Source: Pseudomonas xionganensis (GTDB lineage Bacteria > Pseudomonadota > Gammaproteobacteria > Pseudomonadales > Pseudomonadaceae). Taken from it: 64,000 nucleotides of DNA. The notes under the pieces were generated by a model, which was not told the DNA's origin, searched no databases, and worked only from the letters and a program-made list of their open reading frames with translations. The stretch covers positions 124,001-188,000 of the forward strand of contig NZ_WKJZ01000003.1 of assembly GCF_009763245.1 (NCBI RefSeq), written 5' to 3'. Made by a program: the position numbers and the translations under genes. Within the stretch, counting starts at the first letter, position 1, and each line of letters opens with the position of its first letter. Positions 26,863 through 34,509 of this stretch are shown piece after piece.

Positions 26863-27663
26863 TCAGGCAAAACGCTTACGTTGTAACGCCCACACTGCCA
26901 TAGCCAAAAGCGCAATGGCATAGCCCAAACAGCTCAGAATCAACCAATGCCAGTCTGAAGGAAGAAATTCCGACTTACCATAAAGGGCCAACATACGCAC
27001 ATCTAAGCCCCCCAGATCCGGAAATAAGTAACCTAGCACGCCAAGACCTGCTCGATATGCATCCGGATCAGCAACTAGCCCTGCTCCACTTCCAAGTAAT
27101 TCAATTATTGCACCATAAGAGCGGGCCACAAGCATAAACCCGAAGGTGCCAATCAGTACAAAACTGGGCGTCGAGGCCACCACAGCCAATAAGCTTGCAA
27201 CCGCAATCAAAACTAAAAAGTCCACAAAAACAAAGGCAATCACAGTCCAGTATGCCACCCCCAAATCAACCTGAGTGGCCTGCGGATAGATAGCCTCAAA
27301 GAATCGCATCAGAAATATTTGAAACAAGCCCAATGACAAAAGCGCGCCTGACACCAAGCATATCACTGCAGCTACTCGTGCAAATAAAATATGATTTCGC
27401 GCATGAGGATAACTCAGCGAAGTAAGATAGTAGCGCTTATCAAACTCCCTCGAAAGCAGCTCTTGAACCAGCAGTACAATCAACAAAGGAAAAAGCAAAC
27501 GGGTAATTGACAACCCAACATCCAAAGCCACGGTTGCAGGTTGTCGTCCACTAAATAAAGACGACATCAACATTGCCAAAGCGACAACAAGGAAAGTACC
27601 AAAAGCTAAAAAAATAAACCTTGCCTTAAGAGCCAGAGAAATCGCACTATAAAAACCACTCAT
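26863..27663 (-). CDS. ABC-2 type transporter permease (PilI-like by context)
   Basis: A 266-residue membrane protein with about six hydrophobic segments: FIFLAFGTFLVVALAMLMSS, LLFPLLIVLLVQELL, ICLVSGALLSLGLFQIFLM, WTVIAFVFVDFLVLIAVASLLAV, FVLIGTFGFMLVA and LILSCLGYAIALLAMAVWAL. Its C-terminus ends with the basic QRKRFA. It is probably the only transmembrane subunit of the exporter and would act as a dimer. The ATG at 27663 is used; a GTG three codons upstream at 27672 is possible. The gene follows a terminator and starts its own unit, in DNA visibly poorer in G and C than neighbouring genes. Confidence 0.78.
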   Translation of the reverse strand: MSGFYSAISLALKARFIFLAFGTFLVVALAMLMSSLFSGRQPATVALDVGLSITRLLFPLLIVLLVQELLSREFDKRYYLTSLSYPHARNHILFARVAAVICLVSGALLSLGLFQIFLMRFFEAIYPQATQVDLGVAYWTVIAFVFVDFLVLIAVASLLAVVASTPSFVLIGTFGFMLVARSYGAIIELLGSGAGLVADPDAYRAGLGVLGYLFPDLGGLDVRMLALYGKSEFLPSDWHWLILSCLGYAIALLAMAVWALQRKRFA

Positions 27664-27757
27664 ACTAAACACTCAAGCAGAAACCCCAAAATAACGCCTA
27701 CAAAATAAAAATTTAAAACACTAAATGGCCATCTTTAAAAACAACAGGCAGCTATAG

Positions 27758-27787
27758 AAAAAGGGAAGGCTGCGCCCTCCCTTTTTT
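27758..27787 (-). terminator. Terminator between the pilin genes and the ABC operon
   Basis: A nine-base stem AAAAAGGGA/TCCCTTTTT with an inner GG-CC pairing carries T-runs on both strands. It lies about 54 bases after the secreted-protein stop (27841) and about 95 bases before the permease start (27663), so most pilin transcripts would end here and the ABC operon likely has its own promoter or depends on read-through. Confidence 0.8.
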
Positions 27788-27840
27788 CTACTAAAACAGG
27801 CTATCTATAAGATACACCTACACTCACTGGAAATCACACA

Positions 27841-28281
27841 TCAATCAGCATTTGCTGCTTGCGTGGTTGCAATCCCAGTAGCAGCTGCTACCGCACATGC
27901 AGCACCCGGAAACTGGCCGCTAACGGTGCCGAAACGGGAAGATGCACTTGGGAACAAGGAGCCCTCTACAGTTTCTACACAGTCTTCATCAGCAGTAATC
28001 GTACAGGTAGTATTACCATCTGCATCGGCTGTTACGACCGCGCTACGCGAGTTAGTCTGACCATTGGTATGGCACAAGCTAACAGCGGCGAAACCAGTAC
28101 CAGCGTCACAAATAACAGCACCAACAACATTATTAGAAACAATAAGATTGATGTCATTAGCAAGAAGTGTGCAATCCGTCATCAGGATTTCGTTGGTACC
28201 ACCACCCAAGTCAATCGCAGAAGCCGCACCAGAACCTACCAAAGCACACACACCAGCAGCCGCCAAAATAAATTTTTTCAT
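27841..28281 (-). CDS. Secreted cysteine-rich protein following the short pilin (PilA-C candidate)
   Basis: A 146-residue protein with a Sec signal peptide (MKKFILAAAGVCALVGSGAASA, cleavage after residue 22). The mature 124 residues are acidic and rich in Ala, Thr and Ser. They contain six cysteines at 37, 58, 70, 93, 101 and 129, an even number that fits three disulfides in the periplasm. AGGAG lies eight bases before the ATG, 26 bases after the pilin stop, so both genes are one transcript. No domain was recognised. In Geobacter a separate PilA-C follows the short PilA-N and both are needed in the filament; this gene is the equivalent candidate, but that is inference from order and architecture. 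Confidence 0.75.
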   Translation of the reverse strand: MKKFILAAAGVCALVGSGAASAIDLGGGTNEILMTDCTLLANDINLIVSNNVVGAVICDAGTGFAAVSLCHTNGQTNSRSAVVTADADGNTTCTITADEDCVETVEGSLFPSASSRFGTVSGQFPGAACAVAAATGIATTQAANAD

Positions 28282-28307
28282 GGTCTATCTCCTATATCTA
28301 CCCAGGC

Positions 28308-28493
28308 TTAGCGCAGGTTAGAAATAACTGCTGTGATGTTGTTTTTCGCGTCTGCAGTTGCAGTTGTATCGTTGGCTTTAGCACGATATTCGTTAAACTG
28401 CGGAATAGCGATGGCGGCCAGAATACCGATGATGGCGATTACAATCATCAGCTCGATCAGGGTAAAACCCTTTTGCTTTTTGAGAGACTTCAT
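28308..28493 (-). CDS. pilA: Truncated type IV pilin, N-terminal helix only (PilA-N type)
   Basis: A 61-residue prepilin: a nine-residue leader (MKSLKKQKG) ready for PilD cleavage before Phe1, then the classic pilin helix with Glu5 ([20 protein letters not shown]) and only about 30 further residues. Normal pilins are about 150 residues with a globular beta domain; here the stop comes after VISNLR. The mature protein keeps Phe1, Phe24 and Tyr27 (PQFNEYR), as in Geobacter PilA-N, but has no aromatic residue after Tyr27. GGAG precedes the ATG and a sigma-54 element lies upstream. It is not an obvious frameshift: the next gene has its own start and signal peptide. Confidence 0.9.
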   Translation of the reverse strand: MKSLKKQKGFTLIELMIVIAIIGILAAIAIPQFNEYRAKANDTTATADAKNNITAVISNLR

Positions 28494-28541
28494 TGAGTGA
28501 ACTCCATATTGTGGTTAAGGTCAGCGACCTGATTTCTTACC

Positions 28542-28557
28542 AGCACATAGCGTGCCA
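28542..28557 (-). promoter_or_regulatory. Sigma-54 (RpoN) -24/-12 promoter of the short pilin
   Basis: On the minus strand the sequence is TGGCACGCTATGTGCT, a GG-N10-GC element matching the consensus TGGCACG-N4-TTGCW at all but one position. Transcription should begin about 12 bases further on, near 28531, leaving a leader of about 38 bases before the pilin ATG. Pilin genes of Pseudomonas are activated by PilR with sigma-54, so the same control is expected. Confidence 0.8.
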
Positions 28558-28728
28558 ACACTGCAATCAGCGCCTGGTAGCGGCCTTAGACATTGATGGC
28601 AAAAAGCCCCCAACCACTGAGCGCCCAGAACCGCCCTTTTTTGTCACCCCACTCCAGCCTGCTTGGGCTGCATCAGAATATGAGCTATAACACAGCAATC
28701 CAATCTAGCTTATAAGCACCGTATAACT

Positions 28729-30432
28729 ATGAGCGACGCCCCCAATCTAACCGGCCTAGCCCGGCAACTGGTCAATGCCGAATTGCTTAGCGAAAGCGCC
28801 GCCACCCAGGCCCATGCCCAGGCTGTGCGTAATAAAATCCCCTTGGTGTCTTACCTGGTGCAGAACAGGCTGGCCACCAGCCGCGCCGTAGCCGAGGTGG
28901 CTGCCGAGCAATTCGGCATGGCCTACCTGGACCTTCACGCCCTGGATAAGGAAAGCCAACCCAGGGATCTGGTCAGCGAAAAGCTGATTCGCCAGCATCG
29001 GGTGCTGCCATTATTCAAGCGTGGCAACAAGCTGTTTGTTGGCGTCTCCGACCCAACTAACCACCAGGCGGTCACCGACGTTCAGTTTTCCACCGGCATG
29101 ACCACCGAACCGCTGCTGGTGGAGGACGATAAGCTGGGTGATGCCATCGAGAAGTTTTTCGATGGTGGCTCAAGCGGCATGGAAGATCTGGCCGATGTTG
29201 ACCTGGATGGCATGGATGTCGAGGCTGTCTCCGAGGATGACAAGGATGTAGGCGATGGTAATTCTGCAGACGATGCGCCGGTGGTGCGCTTTGTCCATAA
29301 GATGCTTTTGGACGCCATTAAAAGCGGCTCATCGGACTTGCATTTTGAGCCCTACGAGAAAAGCTATCGAGTGCGTTTTCGTACCGACGGTATTTTGCGG
29401 GAGATTGCCCGCCCACCGATCCAGCTGGCGCCGCGTATCTCTGCACGCCTCAAGGTCATGGCCGGCCTGGATATCTCCGAGCGGCGCAAGCCCCAGGACG
29501 GGCGCATTAAAATGCGCATCTCCAAAAGCAAATCCATCGACTTTCGCGTGAGCACCTGCCCCACACTGTGGGGCGAGAAGATCGTGATGCGAATTCTTGA
29601 CTCGGCCAGTGCGCAGATGGGCATCGACGCCCTCGGCTATGAAGAGTCGCAGAAAGACCTGTATATGACCGCCCTCAAACAGCCCCAGGGCATGATTCTG
29701 GTCACCGGCCCCACCGGCTCAGGCAAAACGGTCTCCCTGTATACCGGCCTGAATATCCTCAACACTGTCGACGTGAATATCTCCACCGCCGAAGACCCGG
29801 TAGAGATCAACCTGGAGGGCATCAACCAGGTTAACGTCAACCCCAAGCAGGGCATGGACTTTACCGCAGCGCTGAAAGCCTTTTTGCGTCAGGACCCGGA
29901 CATTATCATGGTCGGCGAGATCCGCGACCTGGACACCGCCTCCATTGCGGTCAAGGCGGCGCAAACCGGACACATGGTGATGTCCACCCTGCACACCAAT
30001 AGCGCAGCAGAAACCCTGACCCGCCTGCGCAATATGGGCGTGCCTTCTTTTAACATCGCGACCTCGGTCAACCTGATTATCGCCCAGCGCCTGGCGCGCA
30101 AGCTGTGCGGCAGCTGCAAGAAGGAAGTGCAGATTCCCAAGGAAGCCCTGCTTGAGGAGGGATTCCCGGAGGATCAGATCGGCAAGTTCAAGCTTTACGG
30201 GCCGGTAGGCTGTGAAAACTGCAATAACGGCTACAAGGGCCGTGTCGGTATTTATGAAGTGGTTAAAAACACGCCTGCCCTGCAACGGATTATTATGGAA
30301 GAAGGCAACTCCATTGATATTTCAATGCAGATGCGCAAAGACGGCTTTAATGACCTAAGAACCTCGGCGCTGCTCAAGGCCATGCAGGGCATTACCAGCC
30401 TTGAAGAAGTCAACCGCGTAACCAAGGACTAA
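28729..30432 (+). CDS. pilB: Type IV pilus extension ATPase PilB
   Basis: A 567-residue T2SSE-family ATPase. Residues about 1-150 form the MshEN-like N-terminal domain, followed by an acidic linker (DVDLDGMDVEAVSEDDKDVGDG). The Walker A is GPTGSGKT at about residues 327-334, with the Asp box and Walker B following (IIMVGEIRDLDTA, LHTNSAAETLTRL). A C-terminal zinc finger has CGSC (about 460) and CENC (about 495-498). PilB hydrolyses ATP at the cytoplasmic base to add pilin subunits. It is divergent from the short pilin and is the first gene of pilB-pilC-pilD. Confidence 0.96.
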   Translation: MSDAPNLTGLARQLVNAELLSESAATQAHAQAVRNKIPLVSYLVQNRLATSRAVAEVAAEQFGMAYLDLHALDKESQPRDLVSEKLIRQHRVLPLFKRGNKLFVGVSDPTNHQAVTDVQFSTGMTTEPLLVEDDKLGDAIEKFFDGGSSGMEDLADVDLDGMDVEAVSEDDKDVGDGNSADDAPVVRFVHKMLLDAIKSGSSDLHFEPYEKSYRVRFRTDGILREIARPPIQLAPRISARLKVMAGLDISERRKPQDGRIKMRISKSKSIDFRVSTCPTLWGEKIVMRILDSASAQMGIDALGYEESQKDLYMTALKQPQGMILVTGPTGSGKTVSLYTGLNILNTVDVNISTAEDPVEINLEGINQVNVNPKQGMDFTAALKAFLRQDPDIIMVGEIRDLDTASIAVKAAQTGHMVMSTLHTNSAAETLTRLRNMGVPSFNIATSVNLIIAQRLARKLCGSCKKEVQIPKEALLEEGFPEDQIGKFKLYGPVGCENCNNGYKGRVGIYEVVKNTPALQRIIMEEGNSIDISMQMRKDGFNDLRTSALLKAMQGITSLEEVNRVTKD

Positions 30433-30435
30433 CCC

Positions 30436-31656
30436 ATGGCGGCCAAAGCTCCAACCACAAGCGTGTTTGCCTGGGAAGGCACCGATAAAAAAGGCGCCAG
30501 AATCAAGGGCGAGCTCAATGGCCAGAACCCGGCCTTGGTCAAGGCTCAGCTACGCAAGCAGGGCATCAACCCGCTAAAGGTCAAGAAAAAGCCCAAGCCG
30601 CTGTTTAGCGCAGGCAAAAAAATTACGCCCATGGATATCGCCCTGTTTACCCGGCAGATGGCGACCATGATGAAGGCCGGTGTGCCCTTGCTGCAGTCCT
30701 TCGATATTATCGGCGAGGGCTTTGAAAACCCCAATATGCGCAAGCTGATTGACGATATCAAACAGGAGGTAGCCGCCGGTAACAGCTTTGCCACCGCACT
30801 GCGTACCCGCCCACTGTTTTTCGATGATCTGTACTGCAACCTGGTGGACGCAGGCGAACAATCCGGCGCCCTGGAAACCCTGCTGGACCGAGTCGCCACC
30901 TATAAGGAAAAGACCGAAGCACTCAAGGCCAAGATCAAAAAGGCCATGACCTACCCCATTTCGGTTATCGTTGTGGCGATTATTGTGACCGCCATTTTGC
31001 TGATCAAGGTGGTGCCGCAGTTTGAGGCGGTATTCCAGGGCTTTGGTGCCGAGTTACCGGCTTTTACCCAGGTTGTTGTAAATATGTCGCGCAATCTGCA
31101 AGAGGTCTGGTACCTGTATCTTCTAGGCTTTTTCCTAATAGGCTTTAGCTACAAAGAAGCCCATAAACGTTCGGAAAAATTTCGCGACTTTATTGACCGC
31201 AGCCTGCTAAAGGCCCCTATCGTGGGCGATATTCTCTACAAGGCTGTGGTCGCGCGCTTTGCCCGCACACTGTCCACCACCTTCTCAGCCGGTGTCCCGC
31301 TGGTTGAGGCCCTGGTATCGGTGGAAGGCGCCACCGGCAATGTGGTCTTTCGCCAGGCGGTGGCCAAGATTCGCAACGATGTCTCCTCCGGCACCCAGCT
31401 TAACTTCTCCATGCGTACCACCGGCGTGTTTCCCAGCATGGCAATACAGATGACCGCCATCGGTGAAGAGGCCGGCTCCCTGGACGAAATGCTGGACAAG
31501 ACTGCCGAATACTACGAGGCCGAGGTGGATAACGCCGTGGACAACCTGACCACCCTGATGGAACCCATGATCATGGCGGTTCTGGGCGTGCTGGTCGGCG
31601 GCCTGATCGTGGCCATGTACCTGCCGATCTTCCAGCTGGGTGCAGTGGTAGGCTAA
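30436..31656 (+). CDS. pilC: Type IV pilus inner-membrane platform protein PilC
   Basis: A 406-residue T2SSF-family protein with two related cytoplasmic helical domains and three membrane segments (VIVVAIIVTAILLIKVVPQF, YLYLLGFFLIGF and the terminal IMAVLGVLVGGLIVAMYLPIF). It forms the platform that PilB turns to extrude pilin. Family motifs such as FTRQMATMMKAGVPLLQSFDII and MTAIGEEAGSLDEML are clear. Only three bases separate it from pilB. The length is normal and shows no adaptation visible to the unusual pilin. Confidence 0.95.
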   Translation: MAAKAPTTSVFAWEGTDKKGARIKGELNGQNPALVKAQLRKQGINPLKVKKKPKPLFSAGKKITPMDIALFTRQMATMMKAGVPLLQSFDIIGEGFENPNMRKLIDDIKQEVAAGNSFATALRTRPLFFDDLYCNLVDAGEQSGALETLLDRVATYKEKTEALKAKIKKAMTYPISVIVVAIIVTAILLIKVVPQFEAVFQGFGAELPAFTQVVVNMSRNLQEVWYLYLLGFFLIGFSYKEAHKRSEKFRDFIDRSLLKAPIVGDILYKAVVARFARTLSTTFSAGVPLVEALVSVEGATGNVVFRQAVAKIRNDVSSGTQLNFSMRTTGVFPSMAIQMTAIGEEAGSLDEMLDKTAEYYEAEVDNAVDNLTTLMEPMIMAVLGVLVGGLIVAMYLPIFQLGAVVG

Positions 31657-31659
31657 TTG

Positions 31660-32529
31660 ATGATCATAGAATTCCTGGCCGGCAATTTGCCGGCCTTGGT
31701 TTTTGTTGGGCTGGTGCTGGGCCTGTTGCTTGGCAGTTTCCTTAACGTAGTGGTCTACCGCCTACCTATCATGATGCAGCGGGACTGGCGGGTGCAGGCC
31801 CGGGAAATACTGGAGCTGCCGGCTGAAGCGCAAGGCGAAACCTTCAATCTGGTGTTACCCGATTCCCGCTGCCCGCACTGTGGCCATAAGATCCGGCCCT
31901 GGGAGAATATCCCGCTACTGAGCTACCTCTTTTTGCGCGGCAAGTGCTCCAGTTGCAAGAGCCCCATCAGCCTGCGCTACCCCTTGGTGGAACTGACCTG
32001 TGGGCTGCTGTCGGCCTATGTGGTTTGGCATTTCGGCTTTTCTTGGCAGGCTGGGGCCATGCTGCTGCTGACCTGGGGCCTGCTGGCCATGAGCCTGATC
32101 GATGCCGATCACCAGTTGCTGCCTGATACCCTGGTGCTGCCGCTTTTGTGGCTGGGCTTGATCGTCAACAGCTTTGCTCTGTTTACCAGTCTGGAAGACG
32201 CCCTGTGGGGCGCAGTAGCCGGATACCTGAGTCTGTGGTCGGTGTACTGGCTGTTCAAGCTGATTACCGGCAAGGAAGGCATGGGCTATGGCGACTTCAA
32301 GCTGCTGGCCATGCTCGGCGCCTGGGGCGGCTGGCAGGTATTGCCGCTGACCATTCTGCTGTCTTCCCTGGTTGGCGCGGTGCTGGGCATTATCATGCTG
32401 CGGCTGCGCAACAGTGATACCAGCACACCAATTCCCTTTGGCCCGTACCTGGCCATCGCCGGCTGGATTGCGCTGCTCTGGGGTGAGCAGATCACTGCGG
32501 GTTATCTGCAGGTGGTGGGGTTTCGTTAA
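31660..32529 (+). CDS. pilD: Prepilin peptidase / N-methyltransferase PilD
   Basis: A 289-residue membrane protease that cleaves prepilin leaders and methylates the new N-terminal phenylalanine. The zinc-binding cysteines are in CPHCGHK and CSSCKSP, and the two active-site aspartates are in LIDADHQLLPD and GYGDFKLLAMLG. About eight hydrophobic segments are present. The ATG at 31660 is chosen over a TTG at 31657 next to the pilC stop. It is expected to process the 61-residue pilin and probably type II secretion pseudopilins elsewhere. No coaE follows here. Confidence 0.95.
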   Translation: MIIEFLAGNLPALVFVGLVLGLLLGSFLNVVVYRLPIMMQRDWRVQAREILELPAEAQGETFNLVLPDSRCPHCGHKIRPWENIPLLSYLFLRGKCSSCKSPISLRYPLVELTCGLLSAYVVWHFGFSWQAGAMLLLTWGLLAMSLIDADHQLLPDTLVLPLLWLGLIVNSFALFTSLEDALWGAVAGYLSLWSVYWLFKLITGKEGMGYGDFKLLAMLGAWGGWQVLPLTILLSSLVGAVLGIIMLRLRNSDTSTPIPFGPYLAIAGWIALLWGEQITAGYLQVVGFR

Positions 32530-32565
32530 AACCTCATGCGCTAAGCCGAGCCCGGCCTGGATCAA

Positions 32566-32605
32566 AAGCCCCTCTCCCCAACCCTCTCCCGTAAACGGGA
32601 GAGGG
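32566..32605. repeat. CCCTCTCCC hairpin repeat, copy 3
   Basis: CCCTCTCCCG-TAAA-CGGGAGAGGG (32582-32605) is a perfect 10-bp hairpin, preceded by CCCCTCTCCCCAA. It matches the element after prfC and sits 37 bases after the pilD stop. Confidence 0.65.
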
Positions 32606-32670
32606 TGTTGGTCGTGGCGTGGTCACATTATTGGGCTGACAACCCGATGAATCGACTCCTGGCCCGCTTT

Positions 32671-32696
32671 GATCGCCAGCAAGCTGGCTCCTGCAC
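32671..32696. repeat. Single REP-like sequence
   Basis: GATCGCCAGCAAGCTGGCTCCTGCAC is close to the right arm of the pair at 21447-21468. It lies at the junction between the pilD end of one conserved gene block and the helicase end of the next. Confidence 0.55.
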
Positions 32697-32714
32697 CCAG
32701 CAAGGCGCCTTCCT

Positions 32715-34046
32715 TTACTTGCGCCCAGCCTTGGGCTTGCCGCCAAAGCTTGGCACCTTGCGCACGGCTTTGACTGCGGGCGCAGCTGGCTCATCGGCCT
32801 CCAGCCAGCGGCCCAGGCTGCCGCCCTTGCCGCCGCCGACTACCTTGGGCTTTTTCGGTTTTTTCGGCTTCTTCACCACCAGACCGCCTGCCACCGTCTG
32901 CGGCACGCGGTGATCGGGGATAAAGTCAGGTTCGTCGACCCTGGGCAACACCTGCTGGATCAGGCTTTCAATCGCCGAGAGGTGCTGCACTTCATCGGCA
33001 CACACCAGCGACACGGCCTGGCCTGTGGCCCCCGCGCGCCCGGTGCGGCCGATGCGGTGCACATAGTCTTCGGCGACTATCGGCAGGTCGAAGTTGACCA
33101 CCAAAGGCATATCGTCGATATCCAGGCCGCGGGCTGCCACATCGGTGGCTACCAGCACCTTGATCTCGCCATCCTTGAAGCGCTGCAGCGCGTGCAGGCG
33201 AGTGGCCTGGGGCTTGTCGCCATGAATGGCATCGGCACTGATGCCGTGCTGCTGCAGATAGGCCTCCAGCTCGTCGACACCCTTGCGGGTTTTCACGAAC
33301 ACCAGTACCTGGCTCCACTTCTTGCTCTGATAGAGATGCAGAAACAGCTCGCTCTTGCGCTTTTTGTCCACCGGCACCAGCCATTGCTTGACAGTGTTGG
33401 CTGCAGCGTTGCGCGGGCTGACCTCGATGGACAGCGGGTCGCGCAGCATCAGGCGCGCCATGCCGCGAATGGCCTCGGAGAAGGTGGCGGAAAACAGCAG
33501 GGTCTGGCGTTTTTTCGGCAGGGCGCAGAACAGCTCATCCAGCTCCTTGGAGAAGCCCAGGTCGAGCATGCGATCGGCCTCATCCAGCACCAGCACCTGC
33601 AGCTGATTGAACTTGACTGCATTCTGCCGGTACAGGTCGAGCAAGCGCCCCGGCGTGGCCACCAGCACATCCAGGCCTTTGCGCAGCTTCATCATCTGCG
33701 GGTTGATGCTGACCCCGCCATACACCGAATAGCTGCGCAGAGGCAGGTGCTGACCATAGGTCTGGATACTCTGCTGTACCTGCTCGGCCAGCTCACGGGT
33801 CGGCACCAGCACCAGGGCGCGCACCGAGTTGCTGGCCACCTGGGGGCCTTCCTGCATCAGGCGCTGCAGCACTGGCAGGGCAAAACCTGCGGTCTTGCCG
33901 GTACCGGTCTGCGCGGCCGCCATCAGGTCACGGCCCTTGAGAATCGGCCCGATAGCCTGGGCCTGTACCGCCGTGGGAGTTGTGTAGTCGAGGCCATCGA
34001 GGGTGCGCAGCAGAGGCTCGATCAGGCCGAGGGAGGCAAAGGTCAT
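32715..34046 (-). CDS. rhlE: DEAD-box RNA helicase, RhlE type
   Basis: A 443-residue DEAD-box helicase. All core motifs appear in order: Q-motif (TPTAVQAQAI), AAQTGTGKTAGFALPV (I), PTRELAEQ (Ia), VATPGR (Ib), VLDEADRML (II), SATF (III), ARGLDI and HRIGRTGRAG (IV-VI). The C-terminal tail is basic and low-complexity (KKPKKPKKPKVVGGGKGG), typical of RhlE and used for RNA binding. It unwinds RNA in ribosome assembly and mRNA turnover. It matches PA3950 by position in the second conserved block. Confidence 0.9.
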   Translation of the reverse strand: MTFASLGLIEPLLRTLDGLDYTTPTAVQAQAIGPILKGRDLMAAAQTGTGKTAGFALPVLQRLMQEGPQVASNSVRALVLVPTRELAEQVQQSIQTYGQHLPLRSYSVYGGVSINPQMMKLRKGLDVLVATPGRLLDLYRQNAVKFNQLQVLVLDEADRMLDLGFSKELDELFCALPKKRQTLLFSATFSEAIRGMARLMLRDPLSIEVSPRNAAANTVKQWLVPVDKKRKSELFLHLYQSKKWSQVLVFVKTRKGVDELEAYLQQHGISADAIHGDKPQATRLHALQRFKDGEIKVLVATDVAARGLDIDDMPLVVNFDLPIVAEDYVHRIGRTGRAGATGQAVSLVCADEVQHLSAIESLIQQVLPRVDEPDFIPDHRVPQTVAGGLVVKKPKKPKKPKVVGGGKGGSLGRWLEADEPAAPAVKAVRKVPSFGGKPKAGRK

Positions 34047-34231
34047 AGGGGTTACCGCAGAAAACCAGAAGATGATAGGGCACAGTTTATCCTGCCTGGC
34101 AGGCCATCGCGCCGTTCAATTGCGGGTGCCGGAAAGGTTCGGATGCCTACATTCAGAAACTCAATACAGCCCCCTCTCCTCCAAGGGTCGAGGGGACTGA
34201 CCGCGTCAGGCCGGAGGCTAAACGCAGGGCA

Positions 34232-34414
34232 TCAGGATTCGGCCGCAGCTTTTTCCAGGGTTTCGAGTTGCGCCCACAAGGCTGCGGCTTCCTCGCTGAG
34301 CATGGCGTAACTGCGGATATCGCCATTGCGCTGGGCCTGCATGGCTTCTTCCAACTTGGCGCTGTATTGCTTGCGCAGGGTTTTCACCGGGTCGCGCTTG
34401 AACCAACTGAACAT
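34232..34414 (-). CDS. Small DUF6435-type protein
   Basis: A 60-residue protein beginning MFSWFKRDPVKTLRKQY and continuing with LEEAMQAQRNGDIRSYAMLSEEAAALWAQLE. The sequence resembles the small Pseudomonas family annotated DUF6435: a basic N-terminus followed by an amphipathic helix. No known function. It is embedded in a longer frame that has no coding signal before the MFSW start. It stands alone between the helicase and exonuclease genes. Confidence 0.7.
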   Translation of the reverse strand: MFSWFKRDPVKTLRKQYSAKLEEAMQAQRNGDIRSYAMLSEEAAALWAQLETLEKAAAES

Positions 34415-34509
34415 GCTGCATGCCTCATCGCTCACGCCGACATAGGCGCCAGGGCAGCTTAAGACATGGGCGCAGGCGCCGCAGGGCACAGATGTAACAA
34501 GGCAATAAA

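Noticed and set aside
27859..28311. A 150-codon plus-strand frame opposite the secreted protein, rich in Thr, Ser and Asn
   Set aside because: It overlaps both pilin-locus genes on the other strand, has no ribosome site and shows no domain; it is a composition shadow.
28282..28493. The short pilin as a frameshifted pseudogene of a normal pilA
   Set aside because: No other frame downstream continues a pilin globular domain. The next gene starts 26 bases later with a good ribosome site and its own signal peptide, and the promoter is near consensus.
28308..28493. Calling the short pilin an electrically conductive e-pilin
   Set aside because: It keeps Phe1, Phe24 and Tyr27 but has none of the later aromatic residues associated with conductivity in Geobacter PilA-N, so the claim cannot be supported from sequence.
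27664..28728. A tRNA gene near the pilin, as found next to pilA in P. aeruginosa
   Set aside because: Neither intergenic stretch (27664-27840 or 28494-28728) contains a recognisable cloverleaf or conserved TψC-like GGTTCGAATCC segment.
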